Positions 8,041 to 16,741 of a stretch of 64,000 bases of DNA are shown in pieces; position 1 is the first letter of the stretch, and every line of letters starts with the position of its first letter. The DNA is from DAOUJI01 sp965237875 (GTDB lineage Bacteria; Chloroflexota; Dehalococcoidia; Lucifugimonadales; JAGWBF01), in NCBI GenBank assembly GCA_965237875.1, contig CBDEGP010000001.1:930001-994000 (forward strand), read 5' to 3'. The notes beneath the pieces are model-generated. The model was not told where the DNA came from, ran no database searches, and was given only the letters and a program-made list of their open reading frames with translations. A program made the position numbers and the translations under genes.

Positions 8041-9273
8041 GCCGGACAGCGTGTCAACATAAGCCCGCCCGGCCTTCATCACCATCCGTATTTTTGACCT
8101 GTCTTGGAGAATGGTCACGTCCTTCAAAGGGTCGCCTTCGATAAGCAAGAGGTCGGCGGCCTTCCCTTGTTGGACAGTCCCGGTTTCTTGCTCTATGCCA
8201 AGGCACTCGGCGGCCCACCCGGTGGCTGCTTGAATAGCCTGCATAGGGCTCATTCCGGCGGCCGCCAACAGCTCCAGTTCATGGGCATTGGCGCCGTGGA
8301 CCCAACCTCCGGCGTCAGTCCCGCTCACGACTTTCACACCTGCTTTCAAGGCGAGCTGGATGCTCTCAGTGTGGTGGGCCCGCAGCATTTCAGCTCGCTC
8401 CCGCCCATGAGGCGTCCCGTGTTCCCTGTGGTAGACATATACAGTCAGGGTGGGGACGAAGAAGGTCCCCTGATCGGCCATAATCTTGAACAGGTCAGAG
8501 TCCTGGTTTAGATAGCTTCCGTGCTCGATGGAGTCCGCGCCTTCCTCAATCGCCGTCCGGAGCCCTGGGCCTCCTAACGCGTGGCACATGGTACGTTTGC
8601 CGAGGGCCTTTGCTTCATCCACCAAGGCCCGTATTTCGTCCCGCCCAAACTCAACGTCCTTAGGGCCGTGGCCCGGCCAGGAGCTTGCTCCTCCTGTGGT
8701 GGCAAACTTGATTACGTCAGCGCCGACTCTGACCGCCTCCCGCACACATCGACGCACCTCATCAGGGCCGTTGGCTACAAGCATAGGCAGGCCTGGGTTA
8801 TCCCCGAGGGGCGGGCGGCGCCAGGACGGGCTCCTCCAATCGGCAAGGCCTCCCGTTGGAGAGATGGGACTGGCGGCCACCAGGAGTCGAGGCCCGTCGA
8901 TGATGCCCTCTTCCACTGCATGCTTGAAACCGGCGTCTAGCCATCCTGCGTCACGAACAGTTGTATAACCCGATTGCAGCGTATCTTCGATGGTCCTGGC
9001 GACTCTCAGTGTGCGGACGCTGGCAGGCTCGTCAAGTCCCCATCGTCCCGCCAAATCGTAACCTTGCATAGCCAGGTGGTCGTGGCAGTCTATGAGCCCA
9101 GGGAGCAGGGTCAGTCCAGAGGCGTCGACGGTCCGGGCGTCCGGAGGAACTTTGACGGACGCCGCCGGTCCCACCGCCTCGATGGTCCCGTCGCTGCCGA
9201 TAAGCGCCGTTGTGTTGTCTGCCGGACCGGCGCCGGTCCCGTCGATTAGACGCACATTTGTGATGGCCAACAT
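8038..9273 (-). CDS. amidohydrolase family protein (imidazolonepropionase/prolidase-like)
   Basis: The 411-residue protein has the metal-dependent amidohydrolase layout. There is an N-terminal beta-sandwich, then LLPGLIDCHDHLAMQG with metal ligands H64 and H66. Further on are VIKFATTGGASS (conserved Lys), RTMCHALGG, DSIEHGSYL and SGTDAGGWVHGANAHELELL. The C-terminal sandwich reads GTVQQGKAADLLLIEGDPL. Close relatives are annotated as Xaa-Pro dipeptidases or imidazolone-type hydrolases, and the real substrate is unknown. The stop codon TAA is formed by the MITE target TA plus one element base. The gene reads leftward and converges on folB across the element. Confidence 0.87.
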   Translation of the reverse strand: MLAITNVRLIDGTGAGPADNTTALIGSDGTIEAVGPAASVKVPPDARTVDASGLTLLPGLIDCHDHLAMQGYDLAGRWGLDEPASVRTLRVARTIEDTLQSGYTTVRDAGWLDAGFKHAVEEGIIDGPRLLVAASPISPTGGLADWRSPSWRRPPLGDNPGLPMLVANGPDEVRRCVREAVRVGADVIKFATTGGASSWPGHGPKDVEFGRDEIRALVDEAKALGKRTMCHALGGPGLRTAIEEGADSIEHGSYLNQDSDLFKIMADQGTFFVPTLTVYVYHREHGTPHGRERAEMLRAHHTESIQLALKAGVKVVSGTDAGGWVHGANAHELELLAAAGMSPMQAIQAATGWAAECLGIEQETGTVQQGKAADLLLIEGDPLKDVTILQDRSKIRMVMKAGRAYVDTLSG

Positions 9274-9341
9274 GTCGTTCCCTCACTCAGCATGGTTCCT
9301 CTATTCTACCTTCTACCGGCACACAACGCTGAAGACGCTGA

Positions 9342-9380
9342 AATGGAAGAAGCCCCCGACTGTCGGGGGCTTCTTCCATT
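9342..9380 (-). terminator. hairpin terminator, 19-bp perfect inverted repeat
   Basis: Bases 9342-9360 and 9362-9380 are exact reverse complements around one central base. The GC core CCCCCGAC/GTCGGGGG is flanked by AAGAAG/CTTCTT. It lies 31 bases beyond the stop of the leftward secreted-protein gene. The T-run on that strand is short, so termination may be imperfect. Confidence 0.75.
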
Positions 9381-9410
9381 CGTTCGCTTCCTTAGGACCT
9401 AGACGGGGAC

Positions 9411-10538
9411 CTAAGCGGTGTTGGTCCTTCTCCGGTTGGATATGAGCAGGGCGCCTCCACCGACGGCTATCAAGGCTATGCCGATGAGAAGTATGGGCGC
9501 CATAAGCCCGGACACGCTGAAGTCTCCGACAGGCGGCGGGGGCGGCGGGGGCGGGTCTGTTACCCCGAACACGAACATTCCCGCGTCTTGAGAGGCCCAG
9601 TAGACCTGGGTCGCTCCGCCTTCTCCAAGAACCCGCTCGGCTGACCCGTCAGCGTCGGCGTCAAAGCCGTTCAGGGCTTTGCCCAGCCGGTCGACTGCGT
9701 TGGCTATCTTGCCGCGGGCCACTGTCCCGTTCGCTATTGAAACGGCTTCCATAGCGTTCGCTTTGGCCTGCTCCGTCCAACCTTTCACGTTGCTCGCTGA
9801 ATCGGAGGCTTCCTTGGCCCTGGCTGCTATGTTGGAGTCTCCGGGGTCCGCGGCGGCTGCGGCTGCGGCTTGGGCCATCACCTGGTCCGCGTAGCCCGCA
9901 ACTCCGGGGCCGGCGTCTATGGTGTCAACGACCATTTGGCTGGCGCTGCGGAGGTCTTCTAATGAGTCGGAGCCTTGAGCCATTTCGGCGTAGTCCAAGG
10001 CCATCGCGACCTGCTCTCTCAGACCGACGGCGGAACCTTTGGGCTCGCCGACGTAGAGCCCGCCGCTATAGGCCGGGTTCCCTTCGGCTGAGTGGACAAG
10101 CATCTGGATCTGGGCGAGAGCGTCGGCGTGGAGCGCCAAGGCGTAGGGTTTGTCCTCCGACGGGGCGGGGTCCGTGTCGCCGGACGGTTCAACGCTGATG
10201 ACGAAAGTGTGGAATTTGGCGAGAATGTTGCCGCCGTTGCTCAGCGTGAAGCTGTGTCCTACGGCGCCGTCTTCGACTTCCAGGACGCCCACGCTCATAG
10301 GACCGTCGTCGGAGACTATCCACGCCTCGTATACGGAGCCGGCGGCCGGCGCCGGAAGGTTGGATAATTCAATCGTCAACATGTCGCTCAGGAGTTCAGC
10401 GTGGTTGGACTCGTCACTGTCGCGAATGGTGACAGTCCCTTCTACGCCCGCGTCTTGGGCCAGCGCCACAGACATGGACACCAAGGTTCCAACAAGGCCG
10501 ACTATCAGAAAGATCCCGAGGGCTTTAGCCCGTGACAT
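9411..10538 (-). CDS. secreted, membrane-anchored surface protein with anti-sigma-K-like (RskA) domain
   Basis: The 375-residue protein has a signal peptide of about 28 residues (basic MSRAK, hydrophobic core, cut after ALAQ). A beta-rich domain follows with the pattern of the RskA/anti-sigma-K extracytoplasmic fold (GSVYEAWIVSDDGPMSVGVLEV). Next come an alanine-rich helical region with a run of seven alanines, eight prolines at about 328-335, a C-terminal transmembrane helix (about 343-365) and the basic tail SNRRRTNTA. This is the plan of a cell-surface protein held by a C-terminal stop-transfer helix. No N-terminal anti-sigma domain and no sigma-factor neighbour are present, so a regulatory role is not supported. 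It has its own binding site (GGAGGCG) and terminator. Confidence 0.72.
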   Translation of the reverse strand: MSRAKALGIFLIVGLVGTLVSMSVALAQDAGVEGTVTIRDSDESNHAELLSDMLTIELSNLPAPAAGSVYEAWIVSDDGPMSVGVLEVEDGAVGHSFTLSNGGNILAKFHTFVISVEPSGDTDPAPSEDKPYALALHADALAQIQMLVHSAEGNPAYSGGLYVGEPKGSAVGLREQVAMALDYAEMAQGSDSLEDLRSASQMVVDTIDAGPGVAGYADQVMAQAAAAAAADPGDSNIAARAKEASDSASNVKGWTEQAKANAMEAVSIANGTVARGKIANAVDRLGKALNGFDADADGSAERVLGEGGATQVYWASQDAGMFVFGVTDPPPPPPPPVGDFSVSGLMAPILLIGIALIAVGGGALLISNRRRTNTA

Positions 10539-10783
10539 AGCGCCTCCTTCATATAGCGGGGCCGTCCACGTTACATAGGTCTATTCTTAGTATACCTGAC
10601 CGATGGGTTCTAGCTCGCAAGCTGGTCACATAGTATAAGAGTTTTATTTACAACTGGCAAGGGCTGAATGGAGCCGGAAAACGGGAAATTGCCGAGTGTT
10701 GTACCGCCTTGGGAAAATCGCTATGATGCTTTCGTCAGCCATATCTGACAACCTTGGTCGGCAATCTATATAGAGGTGAGTTC
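10539..10783. promoter_or_regulatory. divergent intergenic region
   Basis: These 245 bases lie between the leftward secreted-protein gene and the rightward FAD dehydrogenase. AT-rich tracts at 10575-10590 (TTCTTAGTATACC) and 10630-10650 (GTATAAGAGTTTTATTTAC) are promoter candidates for the two directions. No consensus pair with good spacing could be fixed. Confidence 0.35.
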
Positions 10784-12274
10784 TTGGAAAACCGGTTCGA
10801 TGTATTGGTTGTGGGCGCCGGAAACGCGGCTCTCTCAGCGGCCATCGCAGCCCGCGAGCAAGGGGCCGGCACGTTGGTCCTAGAGAAGGCGCCCGAATAC
10901 TTCAGAGGCGGCAACACCTATTTCACCGGCGGCGTCATCCGTTGCCCGTACAACGGTTTGGAGGACATCAAGGCCCTGGTCCCCGACATGTCCGAGGAAG
11001 AGGAACGCTCCATCGAGGTCGGCAAGTATACGGAAAGCGACTTCTACTCGGACCTGATGAGAGTCACCAACGGCCTGTCGGACCCGGTCATGGCCCAGCT
11101 GCTGGTGAGCAGGTCCCTTTCCACGCTTCTCTGGCTCAGGGAAAAGGGCGTCCGGTATGTGCTGTCGTTTGGCAGGCAGGCTTTCAAGGTCGGAGACGTG
11201 TACCGCTTTTGGGGTGGGCTTGTTATAGAGGCGGTGGGGGCCGGCAAAGGCCTCTCGGACCAGCAGTTTGAAGTAGCCGATAGAATGGGGTCCAAGATCA
11301 GGTATTCCACCAGGGCGGTCTCACTGATTCAGGACCAAAAGGGGAACGTGTCAGGAGTCCGGTCCTTTGGCCCGGACGGTTTCCAGGACATCGCCGCCGG
11401 GGCCGTGGTGTTGGCCTGCGGAGGGTTCGAGTCCAACTCGGAGATGCGCACCAGGTATCTCGGGGCCGGCTGGGAACTGGCCAAGGTTAGGGGCATCCCG
11501 TACAACACCGGCGACGGAATACGCATGGCGCTGGATATCGGGGCCCAGGCTCACGGGCATTGGAGCGGCTGCCATGCGGTGGCGTGGGACCTGAACGCTC
11601 CTCCCTACGGTGACCGCGTGGTCACCGAGCTGTACCAAAAGCACTCCTACCCATTGGGGCTGATAGTGAACCTGGAAGGCAAGCGGTTCGTAGATGAGGG
11701 CGCCGACTTCCGGAACTATACATACGCCATATACGGCAAGGAGATTCTGCGCCAACCTCAGGGCGTGGCGTTCCAGATATTCGACGAAAAGGTCCGGGAC
11801 AAGCTGCGGGATGAATACCGGATTCCCCAGGTGACTATGGCTTCCGCCAACACCATCGGAGAGTTGGCCGATAGGCTGGATATTGACAGGGAGGGCCTTG
11901 AACGGACCGTGGAGGAGTATAACAAGGCCGTCCAAGACGGGGACTATAACCCGGCCGTACTGGACGGCAAGAGCACGGCGGGGATTAACCCTCCCAAGTC
12001 CAACTGGGCATTGCCTCTGGACACGCCCCCGTATATAGGATATGCGGTGACCTGCGGGATAACCTTCACCTTCGGCGGACTCAAGATCAATGCGCGGGGC
12101 CAGGTGCTCGATTGCGAGGAGGCCCCGATTCCAGGGCTCTACTGCGCCGGGGAGATGGTGGGGGGCATCTTTTACCACAACTATCCCGGCGGGTCGGGCC
12201 TGACTGCCGGAGCCGTGTTCGGCAAGATAGCCGGGGACAGCGCAGGCGAAGACTCCCTGGCCCGGTCTGTCTAA
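10784..12274 (+). CDS. FAD-dependent dehydrogenase of the fumarate reductase/tricarballylate dehydrogenase type
   Basis: The 496-residue flavoprotein has an N-terminal Rossmann motif (VLVVGAGNAALSAAIAA, residues 8-24), LEKAPEYFRGGNTYFTGG, VLACGGFESN, and a C-terminal FAD loop GGLKINARGQVLD ... IPGLYCAGEMVGG with HNYPGGSGLTAG. This is the fumarate reductase/succinate dehydrogenase flavoprotein fold, closest in pattern to tricarballylate dehydrogenase (TcuA) and 3-ketosteroid-type enzymes. Substrate is unknown. The TTG at 10784 was chosen for the GAGGTGAG site just upstream. EtfB and EtfA are encoded 0.5 kb downstream in the same direction and could accept its electrons; that link is inference. 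Confidence 0.88.
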   Translation: MENRFDVLVVGAGNAALSAAIAAREQGAGTLVLEKAPEYFRGGNTYFTGGVIRCPYNGLEDIKALVPDMSEEEERSIEVGKYTESDFYSDLMRVTNGLSDPVMAQLLVSRSLSTLLWLREKGVRYVLSFGRQAFKVGDVYRFWGGLVIEAVGAGKGLSDQQFEVADRMGSKIRYSTRAVSLIQDQKGNVSGVRSFGPDGFQDIAAGAVVLACGGFESNSEMRTRYLGAGWELAKVRGIPYNTGDGIRMALDIGAQAHGHWSGCHAVAWDLNAPPYGDRVVTELYQKHSYPLGLIVNLEGKRFVDEGADFRNYTYAIYGKEILRQPQGVAFQIFDEKVRDKLRDEYRIPQVTMASANTIGELADRLDIDREGLERTVEEYNKAVQDGDYNPAVLDGKSTAGINPPKSNWALPLDTPPYIGYAVTCGITFTFGGLKINARGQVLDCEEAPIPGLYCAGEMVGGIFYHNYPGGSGLTAGAVFGKIAGDSAGEDSLARSV

Positions 12275-12785
12275 GGCGCTATTACCATGAAAATAGGCGT
12301 TGACTACCCCTTCGCCCCTGGCGGGAGAAGGTTGAGATGAGGGGGAATCAGGGTTTGTGCAGAGGTTGGGTGGGAGAGAACGGTGCATATCACCCTAGCC
12401 CGTCAAGAGACCTTTGCGTAATCCCCTCTCCCTTTGGAGACGGTTGGGGTGAGGGCGTTCCCCAGCTTAGGACAAGGCCCTGGATTCTGGCCTCCGCCGG
12501 AAAGACGGATGCGGGCCTGTGTCCCGCGGCCTGTCGTAGGGGCGACCACCGGGCGCCCAGGCCCATTCGAGAGCAGTTACTTGAAAGCTTGTCGAAGCAT
12601 GCACGGGCTGGTTCGGACGAATGATGAGGTGCTTTAACGAAGTCTTCCCGTCAATTTAGATGGTGGATTTGGAGAGCCGCAGGGCTGTTTGACACTGCCT
12701 GTGGGCGGCGCTATATTCTCGATTGGTTGCAAATGTCGCCTATCTTGTCCATCATTCCACCGTTGCGGTTTCCTTGGGAGGCGCC
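12275..12785. other. non-coding gap containing a dispersed repeat
   Basis: These 511 bases hold no convincing gene; the short open frames in them have low-complexity, repeat-derived translations. The section 12481-12600 is a dispersed repeat shared with 58437-58550. The sections around 12303-12335 and 12420-12450 (CCCTCTCCCTTTGG, GGTTGGGGTGAGGG) look like further repeat debris. The last 65 bases before etfB should hold its promoter. Confidence 0.6.
12481..12600 (+). repeat. dispersed palindromic repeat, copy A
   Basis: The unit begins TGGATTCTGGCCTCCGCCGG, whose CYGGC...GCCGG core can form a small hairpin. It continues with CTGTCGTAGGGGCGAC and CAGTTACTTGAAAGC segments. All three segments recur in the same order at 58437-58550, and the first also at 38879-38970. 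Confidence 0.75.
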
Positions 12786-13586
12786 ATGCCCCTGAATATC
12801 ATAGTTCTGGCTAAGCAGGTCATCGACCCGGAGATGCCGGCTTCGGCGTTTCAGGTTGACAGAGACAACAAGAGGGTGGTTACTCCGGCCTCCATACCTC
12901 CGGTGGTGAACGGGTTTGATGAAAACGCAGTGGAGGCCGCCCTCCGGATTAAAGACACGCAGGAAGCCAACATTTCCGTCATATCAATGGGCCAAAGCTT
13001 TTCCCTGGACGTGATGAAGAAGCCCCTCTCCATGGGCGCCGACGAGCTGGTCCTGCTCCACGGAAGCGAATTCGAAAACGTGGCCGACAGCTTCTTTACG
13101 GCGTTCCTGCTCAGCGCCGCCATAAAGAAGTTGGGTGACTTCGACCTGGTGCTTTGCGGGCGTCAAGCCTCTGACTGGGACAACGCACAGGTGCCTCTGG
13201 GGGTGGCCGAACTTCTGGGCATTCCCTGCATCACCATTGCAAAAAATGTCCAGGTGGGCGACGGCAAGGTCACGGTGGAGAGGGTCGTACCCGACGGATA
13301 TGAGGTCATCGAGGGTCCCCTGCCTTCGTTGGTGACCGTGAGCAACGAGCTTGGTCAACCCCGGTATCCCACGCTGCGAGGCATAATGGCCGCGACCCGC
13401 AAGAAACCCACCGAGTGGAGTCTGAATGACCTGGACGTGGACTCGTCCCAGATACAGTCCAAGCTCAATCTCGTGGACCTGTTCATCCCCGTGGTGGAGG
13501 CGGAGTGCGAGATGATCGAAGGCGACACCGAAGAAGAGGCCGGGCGGAACCTGGCGCTCAAGCTTCGAGAGGCCAAGCTAATTTAA
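12786..13586 (+). CDS. etfB: electron transfer flavoprotein beta subunit
   Basis: The 266-residue protein matches EtfB: LNIIVLAKQVIDPE, PVVNGFDENAVEAALRIKD, SMGADELVLLHGSEF, GRQASDWDNAQVPLGVAELLGIP, and the signature-like LPSLVTVSNELGQPRYPTLRGIMAATRK. EtfB binds AMP and pairs with EtfA to move electrons from flavin dehydrogenases to the quinone pool. The ATG at 12786 follows GGGAGG; the open frame extends upstream to 12723 without family similarity. etfA follows after 68 bases. Confidence 0.95.
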   Translation: MPLNIIVLAKQVIDPEMPASAFQVDRDNKRVVTPASIPPVVNGFDENAVEAALRIKDTQEANISVISMGQSFSLDVMKKPLSMGADELVLLHGSEFENVADSFFTAFLLSAAIKKLGDFDLVLCGRQASDWDNAQVPLGVAELLGIPCITIAKNVQVGDGKVTVERVVPDGYEVIEGPLPSLVTVSNELGQPRYPTLRGIMAATRKKPTEWSLNDLDVDSSQIQSKLNLVDLFIPVVEAECEMIEGDTEEEAGRNLALKLREAKLI

Positions 13587-13654
13587 CGGCGCGGCCTTAA
13601 CTATGCGGAGCGAGAACACCAAGATACAGCAAGATTCTCGGAGGTGGCTAGTCA

Positions 13655-14644
13655 ATGTCCAGCGGAGTGCTAGTCGTAAGTGAACTGGACCAGGGCCGCA
13701 TTAACTCCACCACAAGAGAGCTGTTGGCCGTTGGAAGGAGACTGGCCGATGAGCTTGGCGAGGAGCTTCATGCGGCAGTCCTGGCGGGAGCCGCCGGGGA
13801 CCTGGCCCAAACTGTGTTTAGCCACGGGGCTGACAAGGCGTACGTAGTCTCCCACGAGCTCCTGGAAGACTACCAGGCAGACCTCCAGCTGGCCGCGCTT
13901 GAAAAAGTTTGCAGCGAGGCGTCGCCCAATGTCATCCTGATTGGGCGGACTCTCATCGGAAGGGAAATAGCTCCGAGGCTGGCGTTCCGGCTCGGCGTGG
14001 GCCTTGCCCAGGACTGCCTGGAAGTCGGGATCGACGGCAACGGGCGTCTTGTGGCCAACAGGCCGGTGTATGGCGGTTCGTGCATGGCCTCGGTAACCTG
14101 CATGGGAAGCCCCCAAATCGCTGCCATCCGCCCCAAGGTCTATGAGCCGCTGGAAGCGGACCCCTCCCGCTCCGGCGAGACGGTGGACGTCGCCGTCGAG
14201 TTGGACCCGTCCATGGCCAAGGTCAAGGTCGTCCAGGTGGTCAAGGAGGAGTCGGAGGGAGTCAAGCTGGAGGACGCCAACATCGTGGTCTCCGGCGGCA
14301 GAGGTCTCGGCGGCCCCGAGCCCTTCAAGAAGCTGGAGGAGGTGGCCGCGATACTCGGCGCGGGAGTGGGCGCCTCTAGGGCGGCTGTCGACTCGGGCTG
14401 GGTGCCTTACAGCTGGCAGGTGGGACTGACGGGCAAGACCATCACTCCCGAGCTCTATATCACCGTCGGGATATCGGGGGCCAGCCAGCACATGGCGGGC
14501 TGTTCCGGCGCCAAGGTCATCGTGGCGATCAACAAAGACGCCGACGCCAATATCTTCAAAGAGGCCCGCTACGGCGTCGTAGGCGATTGGGAGAAGATAC
14601 TGCCCTCGTTCACTGAAGCGGTGCGTGAGCTAGTCAACAGCTAG
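13655..14644 (+). CDS. etfA: electron transfer flavoprotein alpha subunit
   Basis: The 329-residue EtfA has the N-terminal GVLVVSELDQGRIN domain, GRTLIGREIAPRLAFRLGVGLAQDC, and the C-terminal FAD domain. That domain shows IVVSGGRGLGGPEPFKKLEEVA, GASRAAVDSGWVP, WQVGLTGKTITPELYITVGISGASQHMAG and VIVAINKDADANIF. These are the expected FAD contacts. It forms a heterodimer with EtfB just upstream. No ETF:quinone oxidoreductase gene is adjacent. Confidence 0.95.
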   Translation: MSSGVLVVSELDQGRINSTTRELLAVGRRLADELGEELHAAVLAGAAGDLAQTVFSHGADKAYVVSHELLEDYQADLQLAALEKVCSEASPNVILIGRTLIGREIAPRLAFRLGVGLAQDCLEVGIDGNGRLVANRPVYGGSCMASVTCMGSPQIAAIRPKVYEPLEADPSRSGETVDVAVELDPSMAKVKVVQVVKEESEGVKLEDANIVVSGGRGLGGPEPFKKLEEVAAILGAGVGASRAAVDSGWVPYSWQVGLTGKTITPELYITVGISGASQHMAGCSGAKVIVAINKDADANIFKEARYGVVGDWEKILPSFTEAVRELVNS

Positions 14645-14964
14645 GGCTCCGCTGTCGGCGTTGACTCAAACTTCTCACGGGCCGTGTCTTAAATCGTTGA
14701 CACCGGATTGGCCTCCTCCCTACACTCGAACTCAACAAGCCTCGTTGACCAACCTGACCTATGCCCGTGTCCATGCTCTATGCCCAGCCCACATCCCCCA
14801 TCGGACCGTTCCCGAAAGCGCTGCCGGGCGCTCACGGGGAAACCCGCCCAGGCTCCGAATGCCTACCCCCAACTTGCGCCAAGTCTTCGGCGCTTAGGTC
14901 CGACTGCGCTGCCCCGGCCCTAACACAACACCCTGACTCGGATAGGTCTGGAAGCAGGTAGGCC
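14645..14964. other. intergenic gap without recognisable gene
   Basis: These 320 bases lie between etfA and the mechanosensitive channel gene. Three overlapping open frames exist, but their proline- and serine-rich translations resemble nothing and lack binding sites. No repeat or RNA gene was found. Confidence 0.5.
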
Positions 14965-16176
14965 ATGTGGATAGACCTCATCATCGGAGTCTCTATATTC
15001 GCCTTTTCTGTGCTGTTGGCCGCGGTCTTTAACAAAGCCGTTTTTCCTCTAGTTCTCCGTTTCGCTCACTGGACGCCCACCGACCTGGACGGAAGGCTGC
15101 TGCTGTCGATCAAACTCCCCTCTACGCTGCTGCTTGTGCTGTTGGGAGCCTACCTCGCCTTAAGCATTCCAGTGGACTTGAGCGGCAGGCAGCGGGACAT
15201 ATTGGACGCCGCCGCCGTGTCTCTCGGGATTCTTCTAGGCACCATGGCTCTGGCTTCGGCAATACCGACGACGTTGAACTGGTACATACAAAACTTGTCG
15301 AAAGGTTTGGAGAGCAATTCCAGAGGTCGTTTGGTCCCCTTGGTGCGGCGGGTTTCCATGGTCGTCATCTACGCCCTTGGCGCGATCCTGGTCATGGACC
15401 AGCTGGGCATCAACATCAGCCCGTTGGTGGCGGGCCTGGGACTTGGCGGCCTGGCTGTGGCGCTGGCCATTCAACCCACCCTGGCGAACATCTTTGCCGG
15501 CGCCTACGTGGTTACGGAAGGACTGGTCTCGCCCGGGGACTACATCGAGCTGGAGGGAGGAGTCTCCGGCTACGTGTTGGACGTGAGTTGGCGCAGCACT
15601 CGCATACGCACCTGGAGGAATAACCTGGTCGTGGTGCCCAATTCACGCTTCGCCGAGACTATCATCACCAACTACGCAGAACCTCACGTGGCCGTCAACA
15701 TCTACCTTACCTGCGGCGTCAGCTATGACAGTGACCTGTACCAGGTTGAGGAGGCGTCCAGGGACGTCATGGACGATCTTTTGGACGCTAACCCCGACGC
15801 CGTTAAGGAGTACGGCGCATGGTTCGGCTTTGACGCCTTTGGCGACTCCAACGTGGACTTTTGGCTATTCATCCAGGCCAGGAACAGGATTGCCAGCTTC
15901 AGCCTCCAGTCGGACCTGATGAAGAGGCTCCACGCACGGTTCAATGAAGAGGGAATCGTAATCAACTATCCCGTCCGCACCTTGCAGTTCCCCGAGGGCT
16001 GGGGACCTCCCCCTGGTTGGGGTCCGCCCGAGGGCGCCGCGCCTGAAGAGGGCAGGTCCGCCCAGACCCGCCCCGAGCCGCCGCCGCGCCGAGCCCCCCG
16101 CGCGTCCGTACGACGCTCTGGACAACGCCGAGGCACCTCCGGCCCGGAGGGCGACGCCGAGGGTCCCGACCTGTAG
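14965..16176 (+). CDS. MscS-family small-conductance mechanosensitive channel
   Basis: The 403-residue protein has three or four N-terminal membrane helices. The last is followed by the MscS pore/beta-domain signature LGLGGLAVALAIQPTLANIFAG, GDYIELEGGVSGYVLDVSWRSTRIRTW and NNLVVVPNSRFAETIITNY, then a C-terminal alpha/beta domain. Such channels open under membrane tension to release solutes on hypo-osmotic shock. The last 70 or so residues (WGPPPGWGPPEGAAPEEG, then many Pro and Arg) form a low-complexity proline/arginine-rich cytoplasmic tail not seen in minimal MscS. The start follows GCAGGTAGGCC. Confidence 0.9.
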   Translation: MWIDLIIGVSIFAFSVLLAAVFNKAVFPLVLRFAHWTPTDLDGRLLLSIKLPSTLLLVLLGAYLALSIPVDLSGRQRDILDAAAVSLGILLGTMALASAIPTTLNWYIQNLSKGLESNSRGRLVPLVRRVSMVVIYALGAILVMDQLGINISPLVAGLGLGGLAVALAIQPTLANIFAGAYVVTEGLVSPGDYIELEGGVSGYVLDVSWRSTRIRTWRNNLVVVPNSRFAETIITNYAEPHVAVNIYLTCGVSYDSDLYQVEEASRDVMDDLLDANPDAVKEYGAWFGFDAFGDSNVDFWLFIQARNRIASFSLQSDLMKRLHARFNEEGIVINYPVRTLQFPEGWGPPPGWGPPEGAAPEEGRSAQTRPEPPPRRAPRASVRRSGQRRGTSGPEGDAEGPDL

Positions 16177-16201
16177 AAATGCGTTGCGCGTGGCATTTCT
16201 A
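16174..16201 (+). terminator. hairpin overlapping the mscS stop codon
   Basis: TAGAAATGC (16174-16182) and GCATTTCTA (16193-16201) are perfect complements around a 10-base loop; the first TAG is the mscS stop. There is no T-run after it, so it may be an attenuating or mRNA-protecting hairpin rather than a full terminator. Confidence 0.45.
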
Positions 16202-16240
16202 AAATAAGCCTGTTCGACTCTTGGGAGCAAGGCGGCTGAC

Positions 16241-16729
16241 GTGGGCAAAGCTATGTTTGGACTTGCAGCCGTTGTGTTGGGAGCTTTGGCGTCTCTGGCG
16301 GTCGCCGGTTGCTCTACGTCTGAACCCCCAGAGCTGGAGCCAACCCCGACCAGACCGGATAAAGACGTAGAGCAGGAGCTGACCCTGACCGGACCCGACG
16401 TTATTCACATAGGCTGGGAACACGAACCTCCGCTGAGAAACAGCTCGCGTAGGATTATTGAGCACCGAAAGGTGGACGGCGATTGCAGATGGACCTCCGA
16501 CTCGCAACAAAGTCATAAGGTCGTACGGAGGTTGTCGGTGGACTTGGAAAATTGCCTGGAACTCATTGAAGAGGGGACCCTGTCGGCAGAGGGGCGACGA
16601 TATCAGGCCGCAGAGGAAGCGACCATAGAGGCATTTATGGAAAAGCACCCGGAATATTATGGGAGCGGGTCAACCGAAGCAGAAGGTGCAGACCGAAGAC
16701 CGACGCCGGGCGGGGACAGTTCTCGGTAG
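16241..16729 (+). CDS. small lipoprotein of unknown function
   Basis: The 162-residue protein starts at GTG with a classic lipoprotein signal. Basic MGK is followed by a hydrophobic core and the lipobox LAVAGC with C24 as lipidation site, then a Pro/Glu/Thr-rich linker. The rest is hydrophilic and helical (RYQAAEEATIEAFMEKHPEYY), ending in a disordered tail. No family is recognised. A second lipoprotein gene follows 12 bases later, so the two probably form an operon and both products would sit on the outer face of the membrane. Confidence 0.7.
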   Translation: MGKAMFGLAAVVLGALASLAVAGCSTSEPPELEPTPTRPDKDVEQELTLTGPDVIHIGWEHEPPLRNSSRRIIEHRKVDGDCRWTSDSQQSHKVVRRLSVDLENCLELIEEGTLSAEGRRYQAAEEATIEAFMEKHPEYYGSGSTEAEGADRRPTPGGDSSR

Positions 16730-16741
16730 GATACGGTTGTA

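Noticed and set aside
9411..10538. Secreted protein as an anti-sigma factor
   Set aside because: There is no cytoplasmic N-terminal domain and no sigma-factor gene nearby, and the signal peptide and C-terminal anchor point to a surface protein.
12337..12637. Small open frames in the repeat-bearing gap before etfB
   Set aside because: Their translations derive from the dispersed repeat that is also found, non-coding, at 58437-58550.
14661..14961. Three overlapping open frames in the gap between etfA and mscS
   Set aside because: They have no ribosome binding sites, low-complexity Pro/Ser translations and mutual overlap, so there is no basis to choose one.
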